A DNA stretch of 64,000 nucleotides from Conus ventricosus (GCA_018398815.1 CM031595.1:42537495-42601494); one strand, 5' to 3'; counted from the first letter of the stretch, positions 1 through 11,483 are shown. The notes: a model not told the origin generated them from the sequence alone. Made by a program: numbers and translations.

Positions 1-290
1 GTTTCGGGTCCACCCTTAATTGAAACTGTTGTACTTTTAAGAGTTGTTGGGACTTGCACGATGTGAGACACAAACATTTTACAGCGGAGTCCATGAAGAT
101 CCTGTTCAGGGATGCCCGCCTGATGATCCTTGAGTTTTTGAGAGAGATTAACATTTTTCATCTGATTTAAGATTTTACGGAAGAAAGATTTTTAATGCAA
201 TTTCTGGTGCGTTTCTAGACGATGTCATTTAATGAGATGTGTGAAAGTTGGTTTTTTTTTTTTTTTTTTAAATGACTGGTGAGTTGATTT
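1..290. other. Unassigned AT-rich sequence
   Basis: No reading frame or repeat was recognised. A run of about 18 T lies near 252-269, just before the short repeat at 296. Confidence 0.4.
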
Positions 291-295
291 TAACG

Positions 296-365
296 TGGTG
301 ACAGCCCTGATGTGGCCCTTTGCGGTCGGCTGGGCTATAAGCAACATTATCCTATCCTATCCTAT
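296..365 (+). repeat. Retroposon 3' tail ending in a TATCC simple repeat
   Basis: This segment (core TGACAGCCCTGATGTGGCC, then GCGGTCGGCTGGGCTATAAG) ends in three to four TATCC units. The same core recurs inverted at 8647-8730 and 9247-9301, so it is a dispersed repeat. A short constant 3' end followed by a short tandem tail is typical of LINE/SINE 3' ends. Its full-length parent is not in this window. Confidence 0.7.
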
Positions 366-399
366 CAATACATTAGATGATCTCCTTAAACCTACGCAG

Positions 400-2425
400 G
401 ACCATGACGACTCTACAAACACGCGTCACATTCCCGCAAAAGCGCTTAAAGACAAATTAGATGACTATCTGCATGAACTCCCTGTGGTAGGGTTCAATTC
501 TTCCAACTATGACCTCAACATAATCAAACCTTACTTGATTCGGATGTTTATAAACCTGTCTGAAGACGATCATCTAAATCCCGATGGGTTTGATCTGGCG
601 ACAGTGATGTTGATGATGATGATGATGACAATCAACACGATGAGTTTGGCTCCAAAAAACAAGACCTCCCAAATTCTAGAGCGTTTAAGTATGTTATAAA
701 GCGCAACAATCAATACATGCAACCCATGCCCACACAACACCCCACGATCAGAAGATGCGAGACTGGCTTTCGGGCGGAAAAAAAATCAGACGTGTATGGT
801 CGGCAAGTGCGAGAATGGTTAGAGTGGCTCATGCACACAAACAACATTCATATCCAACACAAGTACAACAACAAAGAACACAGTTTAGGACACAAACGTA
901 TCCGAGTCAATGGTTGGGATGTGCAAAACCACACTGTCTACCTGTTTCACGGTCATGACTGTGAGCTCACTCGAGGCAAACAGACCCACCCCTTCAATGA
1001 GAAACCTCTGACAGAACCCGGAGAAAACACACAAAGCATTACCAACTATCTCCGTGACGATGTGCGAGTGACTGTGGTAGAAATGTGGGAGTGTGAATGG
1101 CAAAACAAAAACAACAGACCCCACGGATTAAACGCTTTGTACAAACTCGTTTTCCTACACCTACACCGTTTCAAGGCGTATCACCCACTACGCAAAAAGC
1201 TATTTTGGAGGCTGTCAAACACGATCGACTGTTTGGTCTTATTGAATGTGATATCTATGTACCAGACCATCTAAAAGAACACTTTTCTGAACTGCAACCC
1301 ATCTTCAAAAACGCCTTTGTTGGTAGAGAACACATAGGACAGAAACATGCGCGACAAATGCGGAAAAACACAACCTACTCAGTCAACCACGTCGTACTTT
1401 GGTCGGGAGCTACTTTGCCAAAAAACTGTTGTTGTGTACCCCTTTAGTCAAGTGGTACTTGGAACATGGTCTTGTTGTGAACAACACACATTAGTCATCG
1501 AGTACACACCCAACCCGTGTTTCAAGGAATTTGGTGAACGGGTGTCTGACGCACGCAGACAGGGTGATAAGGATTCATCGCAAACTATTTTGGCTGAAAC
1601 TTTCAATTGCTAGGCAACAGTGCCTAGGGTAAAACGCTAACATCGCCAAACACCGAGGCATTCATTATAAGGTCGGTTTCAAAAACTGACCGAGCTAGGT
1701 GGCGGTGTTGTAGAAGGGGAAAAATGATCCAAAAAAAAGATCAACTGGCACTCCCGATCAGTTTGGGTTTTATTTCGTCTACCAATATGCCAAGTTGCGA
1801 ATGTTGCAGTTTTATTATGATTGTTTGGACAAATTTGTCAACAGATCAGATTTTCAACTTTTGGAGATGGATACGGATTCGCTGTACATGGCACTTAGTC
1901 GTCAAAGGTTTGACCAAGTGGTACGACCCTCCATGCGACAGCATTTTTCGTTGAGTACAATCGGTGGTTTCCGAGTCAAGCTTGTCAATGGACACGCTTC
2001 ACTCTTTCAAACTGGTTACAACACCGAGCGCGCGTGGGACCCCAAACAGTGCGCCAATTGCCTCGCCCGTGCCAAATATGACAAACGGACACCCGGGTTG
2101 TCAAAGTCGAATACACAGGAGATTTCTTTGTGGGGCTCTGTTCTAAAATCTACTTCTGTTCTGGGAAGAACAAACCAAATTCAGCTGTAAAGGGTTGAGT
2201 AAAAAACACAACGCCTTCACCAAAGAAACCCCACCAAAAAGTTCTTCGAACGCGAGAGAGTGGGTGTGGAAAAAAACATAGGGTTCAGAACGGACGGAAA
2301 ATCTATATTTACGTACGCTCAAACCCGCAATTCTCTTTCCATTTTTTTTTTTTTTTAAATACATTAAACGAGTTCTCGCTTCTGACGGTTTCACAACTTT
2401 TCCTACGCCTGTATAGACTTTTGTT
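400..2425 (+). pseudogene. Decayed family B (protein-primed type) DNA polymerase gene
   Basis: Pieces in at least three frames follow the order of the large viral/organellar-type family B polymerases scattered through invertebrate genomes. An exonuclease-like segment around 460-560 has VVGFNSSNYDLN. A restriction-endonuclease-fold segment at about 930-1100 has HGHDC and ends in WECEW (1086-1100). A thumb/finger region follows at 1300-1620, then the palm with the DTDS metal-binding motif at 1870-1881. Weak similarity continues to about 2.42 kb. Stops, single-base shifts and internal deletions break it throughout; the NSxYG region near 1612 is destroyed. It is inert as it stands. Relatives occur in Polinton/Maverick elements and adintovirus-like integrations. 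No capsid, integrase or protease gene is visible, so the source type is inferred from the polymerase alone. Confidence 0.8.
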
Positions 2426-2429
2426 TCGT

Positions 2430-2860
2430 TGACCCCTCCCCGGCAGCTCTTTTTTCTTCTGTATTTGTATGATAGCGTTCCAACGTGAATGTGGTCTTGA
2501 TGAGTGTTCTAATAGTCGTTTTAGTTTTTTCTTGTATGAGAGTGTGCTGTTTAATCCATTATTTTTTGGGAAACAGTCCCCCACCTCCTCGTGGTGTTTC
2601 CTGGTGGTCCTTCGTTCTGTTAGACTGACTAAAGTTAAAATTACTTTTTGCTTTGACTTTAGTCAGTTTTATAGCTCGAACGATCAGCGGACGGGGAAAA
2701 CATGTCATTTACACTAATATCACGATGCTCTGATGCAACATGATTTTCATTTTTTTGGCACGCAAATACGTTGATATAGACTGTCCTGATTCGAACATAC
2801 ATTTCGATGGTTAAAAAAAACTTTCAGCTTTTTTATAAGTTGACAGACAGGCGTATAAAT
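2430..2860. other. Intergenic, nothing recognised
   Basis: AT-rich sequence with short T runs. No domain, splice-bounded exon or repeat was seen. Confidence 0.4.
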
Positions 2861-2863
2861 TAC

Positions 2864-3330
2864 CGTGCATGCCTTGTCATCGCCCTTAGGGTCTTTAATA
2901 GCGAGCTCACATCGATCTCGCGATGCATTCAACCGAGCATCCTCTGTCATATCATTCGCCCTAGGCGCTTTAATAGCAATATCGAGAGTCAGTCATGATC
3001 AGCTGGTAAGGGTGTAGCGGGTAAACTTCGGGCCTTTCAAGGGAGCTGACTGCCTTTTTTCAGCAGTGTTTGTGTGTGTCACCCTTGGGAGATGGCCTAA
3101 ACAAAACAAAAAACAAAAAACACGAGTCGCTATAACCAGTCTGTCATTTTTTTAAAAAGCCGCCCATTGCACCCATCACGATGCAATCATCGTGCATGCC
3201 TTGTCATCGCCCTTAGGGTCTTTAATAAGGACCTCACATCGATCTCGCAATGCCATCACCGAGCATCCTCTGTCATATGATTCGCCCCTTAGGCACTTTA
3301 CTGGCGAGGTCGTGACCTCCGCCTCATCCG
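2864..3330 (+). repeat. Two direct copies of a ~125-bp unit, 327 bp apart
   Basis: The segment starting CGTGCATGCCTTGTCATCGC at 2864 returns at 3191 with over 80 % identity for about 125 bp (shared GTCTTTAATA, ACATCGATCTCGC, GAGCATCCTCTGTCATAT). The second copy runs straight into the open frame before the LINE endonuclease. The pair may be repeated 5' UTR/promoter units of the LINE, as seen in several LINE families; that role is inference. Confidence 0.75.
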
Positions 3331-3339
3331 CCTCCGTTT

Positions 3340-4020
3340 TTAAGGCATGAGAAGTCCCTATTCCTACTACTGACGGAGCCGGGCCCTTAGCCTCAAAGGG
3401 GCCCACCAAAGCGACCGGTGCCTCTGTTAACCTGACGGTCGGGGGAAGGCAGAGTAGAGCGACTGACCAGACTACCCAGCCTCCTACCACCCTTACAGTG
3501 GCTCAGTGGAATGCAGAAGGACTAGGGAACAAGAAGCCAGAACTGCAAAAGTTTCTAAGCAAAAACAACATCGATGTCATCTACATCCAAGAAACGCACT
3601 TGAAAGATCATCGACGTTTCTTCGTAAGAGGCTATGAGACATTTCGCCAAGACCGTGAAGACAGACACAAGGGAGGAATCATTACCCTTGTCAGAAACTC
3701 CATCCCTGCAGGGAGACAAACAGATCAAGAAGACAAGAACTAGAACACCTGACTGTCAAGCTCTTGCTGCCCAGTGGAAACCTACGGATCACCAACTGCT
3801 ACAGTCCATCAACCTCATCTCTTATGCTACACAACGTGAAGCTAGAAGCTTACAGACACCTGGTGGTTGGAGACTCCAACAGCCACTCACAAAGCTGGGG
3901 ATATGAAGAAATGGATGCCCGTGGTGAGGAAGTGGAGGATTGGATGATGGAAAACAATCTAGTACTCATCAACATCAGAAAGAAAGGGAAAGAAACAGAA
4001 AGACAAAACCAAGAAATCCA
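3340..4020 (+). pseudogene. LINE apurinic-type endonuclease domain
   Basis: In the frame of 3498 the peptide has QWNAEGLGNKKPEL, IYIQETHL (catalytic Glu in QET), then GGIITLVRN, the usual start of LINE exonuclease-endonuclease-phosphatase domains. After a one-base shift near 3735 it continues with VVGDSNSHSQSWG (the catalytic GDxNxHxxxW block) and WMMENNLVLIN. The frame is open upstream to about 3350 through a Thr/Pro-rich linker. The last quarter of the domain is deleted at the junction with the reverse transcriptase. Confidence 0.88.
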
Positions 4021-4690
4021 GCTACCGACCAATCAGCCTCCACAGTTGTCTGGGCAAGGTGATGGAAAGAATGGTGAACACAAGACTGCTGAAACACCTG
4101 GAAGAAAATCACCTGCTCAGCAACACACAGTCAGCATACAGGAAAAACCACAGTACGGAAGACCAGCTTGTGTACCTCGTCCAACAGATCGAAAACGCCT
4201 TTCAGGAGAAGAAAAAGGTACTCGCTGTCTTTGTGGACCTGACCAAAGCCTTCGACAAGGTATGGAAAGAAGGACTTCTCCTGAAGCTGCTAAACAAAAA
4301 CGTGGAAGGGAATATGTACCGCTGGATACGCAACTTCCTTCAGTACCGCACAGCAAGAGTTCAACTTGATGGGAAAATTAGCCATCGAATCACTCTACAA
4401 CAAGGCGTGCCACAAGGAGGAGTTATTTCCCCTACACTCTTTCCCATCTTCATTGACGACATCGCTGAGAAGCTTACCAAGCACATCTCCAGAGCTCTCC
4501 TCCCGACGATTTTGCTGCCTGGAGTGCGCAGAACATTTAACCACAGCCAGTACAGGATGCCAGGAACACTGAACACTGTTGGGGAAGATGGGCCTCAGCC
4601 TGGGCATAGAAATCAATGCCAACCAAGAACAGTGCGCCACAGTCCTTCTACGCTGTCGCACTGCCAGAAACCATCAGCCTGAAAATAAAT
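4021..4690 (+). pseudogene. LINE reverse transcriptase domain
   Basis: The domain opens at about 4021 with SYRPISLHSCLGKVMERMV. The frame of 4059 continues with HSTEDQLVYLVQQIENAF, FVDLTKAFDKVW (first catalytic Asp) and QGVPQGGVISPTLF at about 4399-4440. The frame then breaks at the catalytic YxDD box: near 4500 the sequence reads as PDDFAAWSA in a shifted frame, and the residue normally Tyr/Phe is lost. The copy therefore cannot make an active enzyme. Confidence 0.9.
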
Positions 4691-5359
4691 GGAAGAGACT
4701 GAAACAAGAAGACAACCCAACATACAATATGCATCAATCTGGACAAGCACCTCCAAGAACATTGAAAACTGAAGCTGTCAGGAGCTCGCCATCATGAAGA
4801 GCTGGCCGGTACATCCTGGGCGCAAACAGCAGCATCCTGCAGTGTAATGAAGGTACCCGTCAGACCAACCCAGGAGTATGGCAGTTCTGCATGGGCCACT
4901 GCATCCAAGACAACACCAGTCCCTGAACAAAGTGCAGAATGCAGGATTGCGTCGATCAACTGGTGGGATGAAGAGCGTAAACCCCAATCCAAGCCAAGGA
5001 GAACTTACCAGTTCTACATTCCCTCGAAGACAATCGAGGAGAAGGTTCTCATCCACAGTGAAAAGTTTTACTGCGTATGCCTACCCCACCCCATCACACC
5101 AAGGCAGAAACCCACAAAAACAGGCAAAAGGTACATAGTTTCAACCACCTGTCTAAGAGGCCTGCATCGCAGAAATGAAGACCGTCAGCCTGCAACACCA
5201 GCCGAAATGGAGTGCTTCCAGATTTGAGGAACCAGACAATCCCCTGGAAGATGTCCGCAATCATCACTGAAGGTCCTGGTAATCCAAAGAATGGACCGTC
5301 AAGCTCCTCAAGTAATGAAAAGGCTCTCGCACAGGAGATGATCGCCAACTCAATACAAC

Positions 5360-6190
5360 CCCAGTGGGGTTGACTCACTCTTCACAGATGGATCCTCAGA
5401 AGGAGGCAGCAAGAATGGAGGACATGGTTCTTCATCAACACACCAATGGAAGATTAACACCAAGGCCTTCCCTACTGAAAATTCTCCTCCAACTACACAG
5501 CGAGACAAAAGCACTGCTCCCACCAGTAGGATCTTTCTGGACCGGCCGCCCATTACAGAAAGGTTGTCTTCTTCACAGACTGTCCGAACTCTGCTGCAGT
5601 GACATCAGAACAACAAGTAATGAACACATATGCAAGACATCCAAGCTGCTCCCTTCCATGAACTCTTCAACACAGACTGTCATTACACTTCAGTGGATTC
5701 CCTTCCTCCCTGTGGATCATGGGCAACGAAAAGCTGATGCTCCTCTCCAACGGCAGGCAGCACAATGGAGCAGTCAGACCACCCCGTGACCTACAGGGAG
5801 GCCAAACCATCGTCCCACAGACCAGTTTCAGTCCAGTGGAAATAAGGCTGGGTGCAGAGATGGTGCTGACCCGATCCCCAGCTCCAAAGGCACCAGCAGA
5901 CAAACCACTTCAGAATGAGGACCGCCACTGCAGACAGCTGAGCCACACTAACCGCCTAATATCACACTACACTGACCCAGTGTCCAGCGGCATGGACCCC
6001 AGACCCCTGAACATGTCCTCCAACGCTGACCAACTTACCAGCTCTACGACACAAAACCTGGCCGGGGGTAGCGAGTTACAGGGCACAGCGTTGGGGAGCC
6101 CGTTCTGACCTGGAGAAGACCGCTGCTTCATCATGCGCCGGTCACAAGTCTTACGCATCCCAGCTTCAATCGAACCAGAAGAAGAAGAAC
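5360..6190 (+). pseudogene. LINE RNase H domain and C-terminal tail
   Basis: FTDGSSEGGSKNGGHG at about 5381-5430 carries the first catalytic Asp of RNase H. A later segment near 5690-5800 resembles the end of RNase H (GNEKAD with a shift). Near 5990-6050 a Cys/His-rich stretch resembles the terminal zinc-knuckle-like tail common in I-group LINEs. Shifts are frequent, so only parts read in one frame. Confidence 0.7.
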
Positions 6191-6242
6191 AGAATTTTAT
6201 ACCATCTGACAAATAACTGATCGGGGTATTTTTTGGGAGGTT

Positions 6243-6244
<2 letters not shown>

Positions 6245-6289
<45 letters not shown>

Positions 6290-6292
6290 TCA
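6245..6292 (+). repeat. (TC)n microsatellite
   Basis: About 45 bp of TC dinucleotides with one CA interruption directly after the LINE. Confidence 0.95.
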
Positions 6293-6299
6293 CAGTATG

Positions 6300-8560
6300 A
6301 TATTGCTGGTGATATTATAAAACAGTCAACGTTTGAAGAACACTATTTGCTGATAATTCAACCATTTCTATATCGTCTGTAATTCATTACGTGTAACTTT
6401 GCGCTCTTTTGTGTTTTATTTTGTATTTTAGTATAAGTAATCGGTCATGATTTTGACAGCTTTGCAGCACTGAGGGCAATATAGTCAGTTTTCGTGGAGG
6501 GCAAATCATGTTACATACAGATCAGATGATGAAGCCGATTCTAACAGACGTCTCACGTGTCACATATAATCTCAGATTGCACTTCATCGTGGTGCGCTTT
6601 TCTGTGAAGTCCCTCTCACTTTTGAGCTTGCTGATCGCCAATTCACTGAAGATTCCCAGCATCAATTCATGTCCTGCAGTCCTTGGTGCCCCGGACCCTG
6701 GCTTGGTTTTGTTGTGTTTTTTAAAACGGAAACAAAACCTGGAGATTTCAGAATACATTTGTTTTAAAGGTGGGGGTGGGCGAGCGGTAAAGGGGGGAAG
6801 GGGGGAGTCGAGGAAGGAACTGAGTGGAAAGAGGAGGAGAGAACACACACCGACTGTGATAATGAAATTAAGGAGATTGTGTTTCTCCCCCGCCCCTCAC
6901 CCCCAGTGTGACATCACAACATCCCAAGGAAATGTCCTGTAGGGAAACTAAAAAAAAAAAAAAAAGTGCAGCGTTTTCACCCCACTGGGCAAACATTGTC
7001 ACAACACACGCACACGCCACACACACATCGCACGCACGGTGCGCGCGCGCGCAGGATAAAAAAACAAAAAATGAAATAAAAAGCCTATGGCACATCTGTC
7101 TTGAGAACATTTTATGCAGTAACGAACCACCCCAAACGGAACTCAACTAGGCCTATAATAATCGCCATGATCCGTGTACAAGATGGAAGTGCCGTCGGCG
7201 GGCATGATTACAATGCAGTCAGTCAGTCGAATGTGTGATACTGTTTGCTACTTGCAATCTGTGTGTAGTGAAAAAAAAGGCAAAATCACCGATCAATAAT
7301 GGTAACTAAAATTTCTTTTAGTCATGTTCTTGATTTGATTTTTGAAGCGGAATTGTTAGCGTGTTCTACTTATGACTTAGTCTGAGTCGTCTGCTGTCAC
7401 TGGAGTCTATGTTCATTAAATTACTGCTGTATTCGTGATCTGATGCTAGATTTCACATTCTCGGCTATGCTGTCAGAATCTTAGATTTTCAGTGTTCGAT
7501 ACCCAAAACTGAATACCAAGTTTTTGACCAACACTGACAGACACAGAGCATTACTGACTGAGACACACGTGCTCTCTCTCACTCTCTCTCCTCTCTGCCC
7601 CACCCCCTCCCCCCTCCTCACTCCTCTCAGGAAACAAAGCTCCTGACAGCCCATATTCTGATATGAAGTGCTTTATTGCAAACCTGTTTGGGCACGAAGA
7701 AAGGACTACAGGTGGTAGAGCCTGGCACTGTTTGGCACAGAAAAAAGACTACAGAGTGTAGAGTCCTGCAGGGGAATGACCCAAGCCCTGCTTGAGGTGA
7801 TACAGTTGAATTTGCATGAGGAATGTTTATCCGCGCCAGAATGGTGAAGTAAATTCAGTGTGAATCACAAGACGAATATAGCAGAGTAATTCTGAAGCAC
7901 ACAGTGACACACTGCCTAGGACTGTATACTGGGTGCACTTTGAAAACACTGCTGAGGATTCATAATATTAACTTCCCCAGATATTAATGTTACCTGGGCC
8001 TGAAATCTGCCATTGCTTTTAAACTTTTTGAATATCGTGTGCGACCCCTGGTTTGCCCAAATTTTGCCCCGGGCCAACAGACCTGAGTCGCACTTTATTT
8101 AAAGTTATTTTATTTTACTTTTTAAACATGGCGCTGGTGACCTACGCGTTTTTAGTGATCCAGTATTTAGAAGAAGAAGAAGAAGAATATGGTCCTTACA
8201 ACATTGCCTAAAGATGCGGAAGTGGATCTTTGGTTTGAAGCTGGGGTTCTTTCCTTCCCCTCGCCTCCCTTCCCTAGAGTGGTTCCCCCTACAAGGATGA
8301 ACACCTCAGCTGAGGACAAGGCATTAAGAACACTTTGTGTGTAATGGAGAAGTAGAAAACAGGAAGTATGTTTCCACCTCATTCAGAAGATCCAGGCTTG
8401 ATGGAGGTTGAAAGGTGGATGGATGTCTGTTGCCACTTCACAACCTAAGGATGCAGGCATGAAGAACTTTCAGATGGATGAAGAGCGTTCCTGCTCATCT
8501 CTAAGGACTACATACTTATTAAAGATAAGCCCTGCACCCTCAACCATCACCTGAGTGGTT
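6300..8560. other. Intergenic stretch, possible XPO6 upstream region
   Basis: No domain-bearing frame was found. Landmarks are an A-run at 6951-6965, a short CA/CG-rich patch at 7000-7052, CT-rich sequence at 7560-7625 and a GAA trinucleotide run at 8170-8187. The missing first coding exon and promoter of XPO6 could lie here or between 8.8 and 11.6 kb, but I could not identify them. Confidence 0.4.
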
Positions 8561-8646
8561 TTCCTTAGTGAATCCTGCCTGTTGACTGTGCACTTCAACA
8601 GGGCTTCTCCAGCCAATGGGATGTGTTGACTTTTTGTTGTCGACGG

Positions 8647-8810
8647 CCTGAGATAAGATAGGGGGAAGATAAAGTTGCTTATAGCCCAGCCGACCGCAGA
8701 GGCCACATCAGGGCTGTCACCACTTAAAATCACCTCAACCGGCCTGAAGCTGATACCAAAGGTCAGGTGTCCACTCAGAAGAATGTACCACAAGCAGTCA
8801 AGGGTTAACC
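8647..8810 (-). repeat. Retroposon 3' fragment, same family as 296-365
   Basis: Read on the minus strand it carries the shared core GACAGCCCTGATGTGGCC followed by GCGGTCGGCTGGGCTATAAG and a degenerate TATC tail (on the plus strand GATAAGATAGGGGGAAGATA). Upstream of the core it keeps another 80 bp of the element, so it is the longest of the three copies. Confidence 0.7.
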
Positions 8811-8829
8811 ACAGAGCATTTTGATTTGA

Positions 8830-9232
8830 TGTTCAGGTATAATGTTTTCAACACTGTGTGATATGGCTGTGTAGTCAGCTGGGCTATGGGCATGTTAATG
8901 AAGTATGCATTATACAGAAAATGATTTAATAATCGTAATAATATTTTTTTTTAGAACCAATTTGTCCCCAGGACACCTAAATATCACCTGGGAATTTCTA
9001 GCTCTGTGTATATATTCTGTTATAAGTTTTTGTACGAGCATGCCATTAGCCATGTGTATCCCTGTAGCATGTTGCTAGCCAAATTCTTGTAGATTCTGAT
9101 GATGAGAAGGATATTGGTTCCAGTTACAGGTTAGTGGATGTTATTGAACTGCTGAAATATTAATAAGCCAAGATTTCTTCTTTTTTTTTTTGTATCCTAG
9201 CTCACACTTTGTTCCATTTGTTCAATGTTAGT
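8830..9232. other. Nothing recognised
   Basis: AT-rich; no exon or repeat seen. Confidence 0.35.
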
Positions 9233-9315
9233 TTTTACAAAACTGAAGATAAGATAATGTTGCTTATAGCCCAGCCGACCGCAAAGGGCCACATCAGGGC
9301 TGTTTACAAAACTGA
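9233..9315 (-). mobile_element. Very short 5'-truncated retro-insert with 14-bp target-site duplication
   Basis: A 55-bp copy of the 296-365 repeat core (9247-9301, minus orientation, ending in TTATC-like units) is bounded by TTTACAAAACTGAA on both sides (9233-9246 and 9302-9315). The flanking duplication shows target-primed insertion of a severely truncated LINE/SINE end. Confidence 0.8.
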
Positions 9316-9537
9316 AAGAGATGGTACTATTTAATGTATTTCCACAGCAGTGCTATGTATAGTTTACAGAATATTCCCAATCCTGGAGACTGCTTTAAGT
9401 CTTTATATTCACTTTTCTTACTATATTTTAAAGCGAACCACTGTGCTATGATTAAATGAGTTTGGATTAAAAACACTAACATTGTTATTTGGCATCCCTG
9501 TTCTTTTCTCCATTCTTTAACCTTCCCCCTCCTTCCA

Positions 9538-9621
9538 TCAACCCGCCCCCCCCCCTCCCTCCCCCCGCCCTCCATTCCCAAATTTTCCTTTCTCGTTTAC
9601 CCTCTATCCTGTCACATATCC

Positions 9622-9693
<72 letters not shown>

Positions 9694-9715
9694 TCTGTAT
9701 TGTGTGTCTGGTATG
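9538..9715 (+). repeat. C-rich tract and (TG)n microsatellite
   Basis: CCC/TCC-rich sequence at 9540-9575 is followed by about 100 bp of TG repeats. The long frames here are microsatellite artefacts. Confidence 0.95.
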
Positions 9716-9759
9716 TTGTGGTGTCTCTTGTGTCTGTACACAAAATTGGAATAGCAGTG

Positions 9760-10600
9760 CAGACTCTGTCAGTTTAGTTTCCAAGGCCTGACCAGCACTG
9801 ATATAAATGTGCAGTCCAGCCACTGCTAAATCTGTCCTTGACACCATCCTCCTTTCCTTAGTTACTTATCTATTCAGCCAGTTAGCTGTTAATCCACCAG
9901 TGTGGGTTTTAAATGCTTAGCAGTATTGGTCTGACATGTAGGGACTATTCCCCGATGTTTGATTCCTTACTAAAACTTGAATACAGTGCTCTTTGTCATC
10001 CTTATTTAACGCTACAAGCAGAATCCAACTGTACGTCTTCCACTCTTTTCAGGCATCAATGAGCATCCACTCCAAGCATTGGAAATCTGATTCAGAGTTA
10101 TGTTCATCCTGTGACATCAAATGCACAAAAGAGAGAAATGTGGATTTATCTTGAACTGTTTAAGAGAGAACAGCTGATTGCATTCTTTATTTTTTTTACA
10201 ACAAATAATAAGATGCAAATTAAACTCACGTTTCACAAAACAAAGTGATAAAAAAAATTACAAAGCCTATGCTACAAGTTCAGATCCATTAACATCAAGA
10301 TAACGTAGAAAATGAGCTAGAGCTTTTATTTAACGTTTGGTTTGTGAGTTGAAATATGTAAAAAGATCTTTTCTTAAAAAAAAAAGATCTTTAAATAAAT
10401 GATTGATTCATCAGATCAAGTTATTAAAAATACAAAATTTTAAATAATGACTATAATAGCCTGTGAAAAATGACTCTTTTATCTAGCGTTTAAAGAGTTT
10501 CATTAAATGAATATGAAAAAGTCATTCAAAAAATAGAAAAGAAGACTAAAACAGATGATCCCATCAAGCAATTTTATAACATAATTTATATGATAGTCTG
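9760..10600. other. Nothing recognised
   Basis: AT-rich sequence up to the T-run that marks the tail of the SINE at 10.6 kb. Confidence 0.35.
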
Positions 10601-10611
10601 AGAGATAAGTG

Positions 10612-11065
10612 TTTTTTTGTTTTTTTTCAATTTTTTTTTTTTTTTTGCTGTCCCAACCGCTGCGCCACCTCAGAGGCAGTGCACCCACGCCGCTCATTCT
10701 GACACCCCGTCCACAGCAACAGCCCGGTCGGCCCCGCCGCAGCCCCGGCACCGCAATCCACAGGGAGCAGTCAATGTCAAGTCGTCAAGAGGCAACCCAC
10801 TGGAGGAGACACTGCACTGCTGCTGAGTCACTTCGGTGGGTGTTCAGTGGCGCCTATTCTGATCTAATATATGCAGGACACCACCTAATAAGCCCCCTAC
10901 TGACGACAATAATTGCTTATTCACGGAGCTGGCATGAGTGAGCACTCCCTCCGGAGGGTGCCACCACGTCCGTCCAACGCCAGTCTCCATGGACTCGCCG
11001 ATACCGGTGACCCCGACGGAACCAAACCAAGGCCACAGATGTGGAGAGGACATCGAAATTGAGGT
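10612..11065 (-). mobile_element. SINE body with poly(A) tail, minus orientation
   Basis: On the plus strand a T-rich run (10612-10646) is followed by CTGTCCCAACC and about 400 bp closely matching 45979-46405. The shared blocks include CACCTCAGAGGCA, CCACAGGGAGCAGTCAATG, AAGCCCCCTACTGA and GGTGACCCCGACGGAA. The T-run is the poly(A) tail of a minus-strand insertion. This copy stops near 11050 without the tRNA-like head of the 46-kb copy. Confidence 0.85.
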
Positions 11066-11269
11066 CACCATGAGAGTAGGGCATGAAAGGCCATAGAATT
11101 TGAGACTCTTTTTTTTAATGCTGATTGATGAGAAATGAGGATGATTAAGATGATGCTACAGATTTTCCTTTTCAGTCTGAGACTGCATGACAGGGCTGTA
11201 CTCTGCGCTTCCTTTCATAATATATCCCAGCATCAACCAGGCCCGAGAGATACAGGCACCTGCAGTGTT

Positions 11270-11483
11270 GGTCAGGAAATTTGAGCAACACTGTCAGAAA
11301 CGCATCCAATAAGTGGATGAAACTCGACTGTGTGGTCCCAGTCTTCCCAACTGAGTCCGCAGCAAACTCAACTCTGGGTAGGAGCCGGTCGGGCAGAAAA
11401 AACTCTCATGACTCTGATGGATTCGAACCCACGTCCTCCCAGCCGGGATTCTGCGACGCTAACCACTTCGCCACGGCGGCTGG
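11270..11483 (-). mobile_element. tRNA-derived SINE head
   Basis: On the minus strand a pol III A box (TGGCGAAGTGGTTAGCG) and B box (GGTTCGAATCC) are followed by GCCCGACCGGCTCC, as in the head at 46.4-46.5 kb, then by body sequence to about 11270. It is separated by about 200 bp from the similar body at 10.6-11.06 kb. It is either a second SINE or one SINE split by an insertion. Confidence 0.8.

Larger units (their letters stand above)
3191..6215 (+). mobile_element. Internally deleted LINE with endonuclease, reverse transcriptase and RNase H
   Basis: A non-LTR retrotransposon reads left to right as an APE-type endonuclease, a reverse transcriptase, an RNase H and a Cys/His-rich tail. RNase H after the reverse transcriptase argues for the I-like group (Nimb-type elements are known from snails) rather than Jockey or RTE; the clade call is a best guess. 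Endonuclease and reverse transcriptase are joined too closely near 4010-4030, so the stretch normally between them is missing. Frameshifts near 3730 and 4490, and several beyond 4660, inactivate it. It ends near 6215, shortly before a (TC)n tract. No target-site duplication was found. Confidence 0.88.

Noticed and set aside
8470..8793. 107-residue minus-strand frame
   Set aside because: Runs through the retroposon 3' fragment; no domain content.
9485..9847. Long frames on both strands
   Set aside because: They read through the (TG)n tract and pyrimidine-rich flank; low-complexity artefact.
11400..11483. Apparent minus-strand tRNA gene
   Set aside because: Shares head and body with the 46-kb SINE; no acceptor-stem pairing seen.
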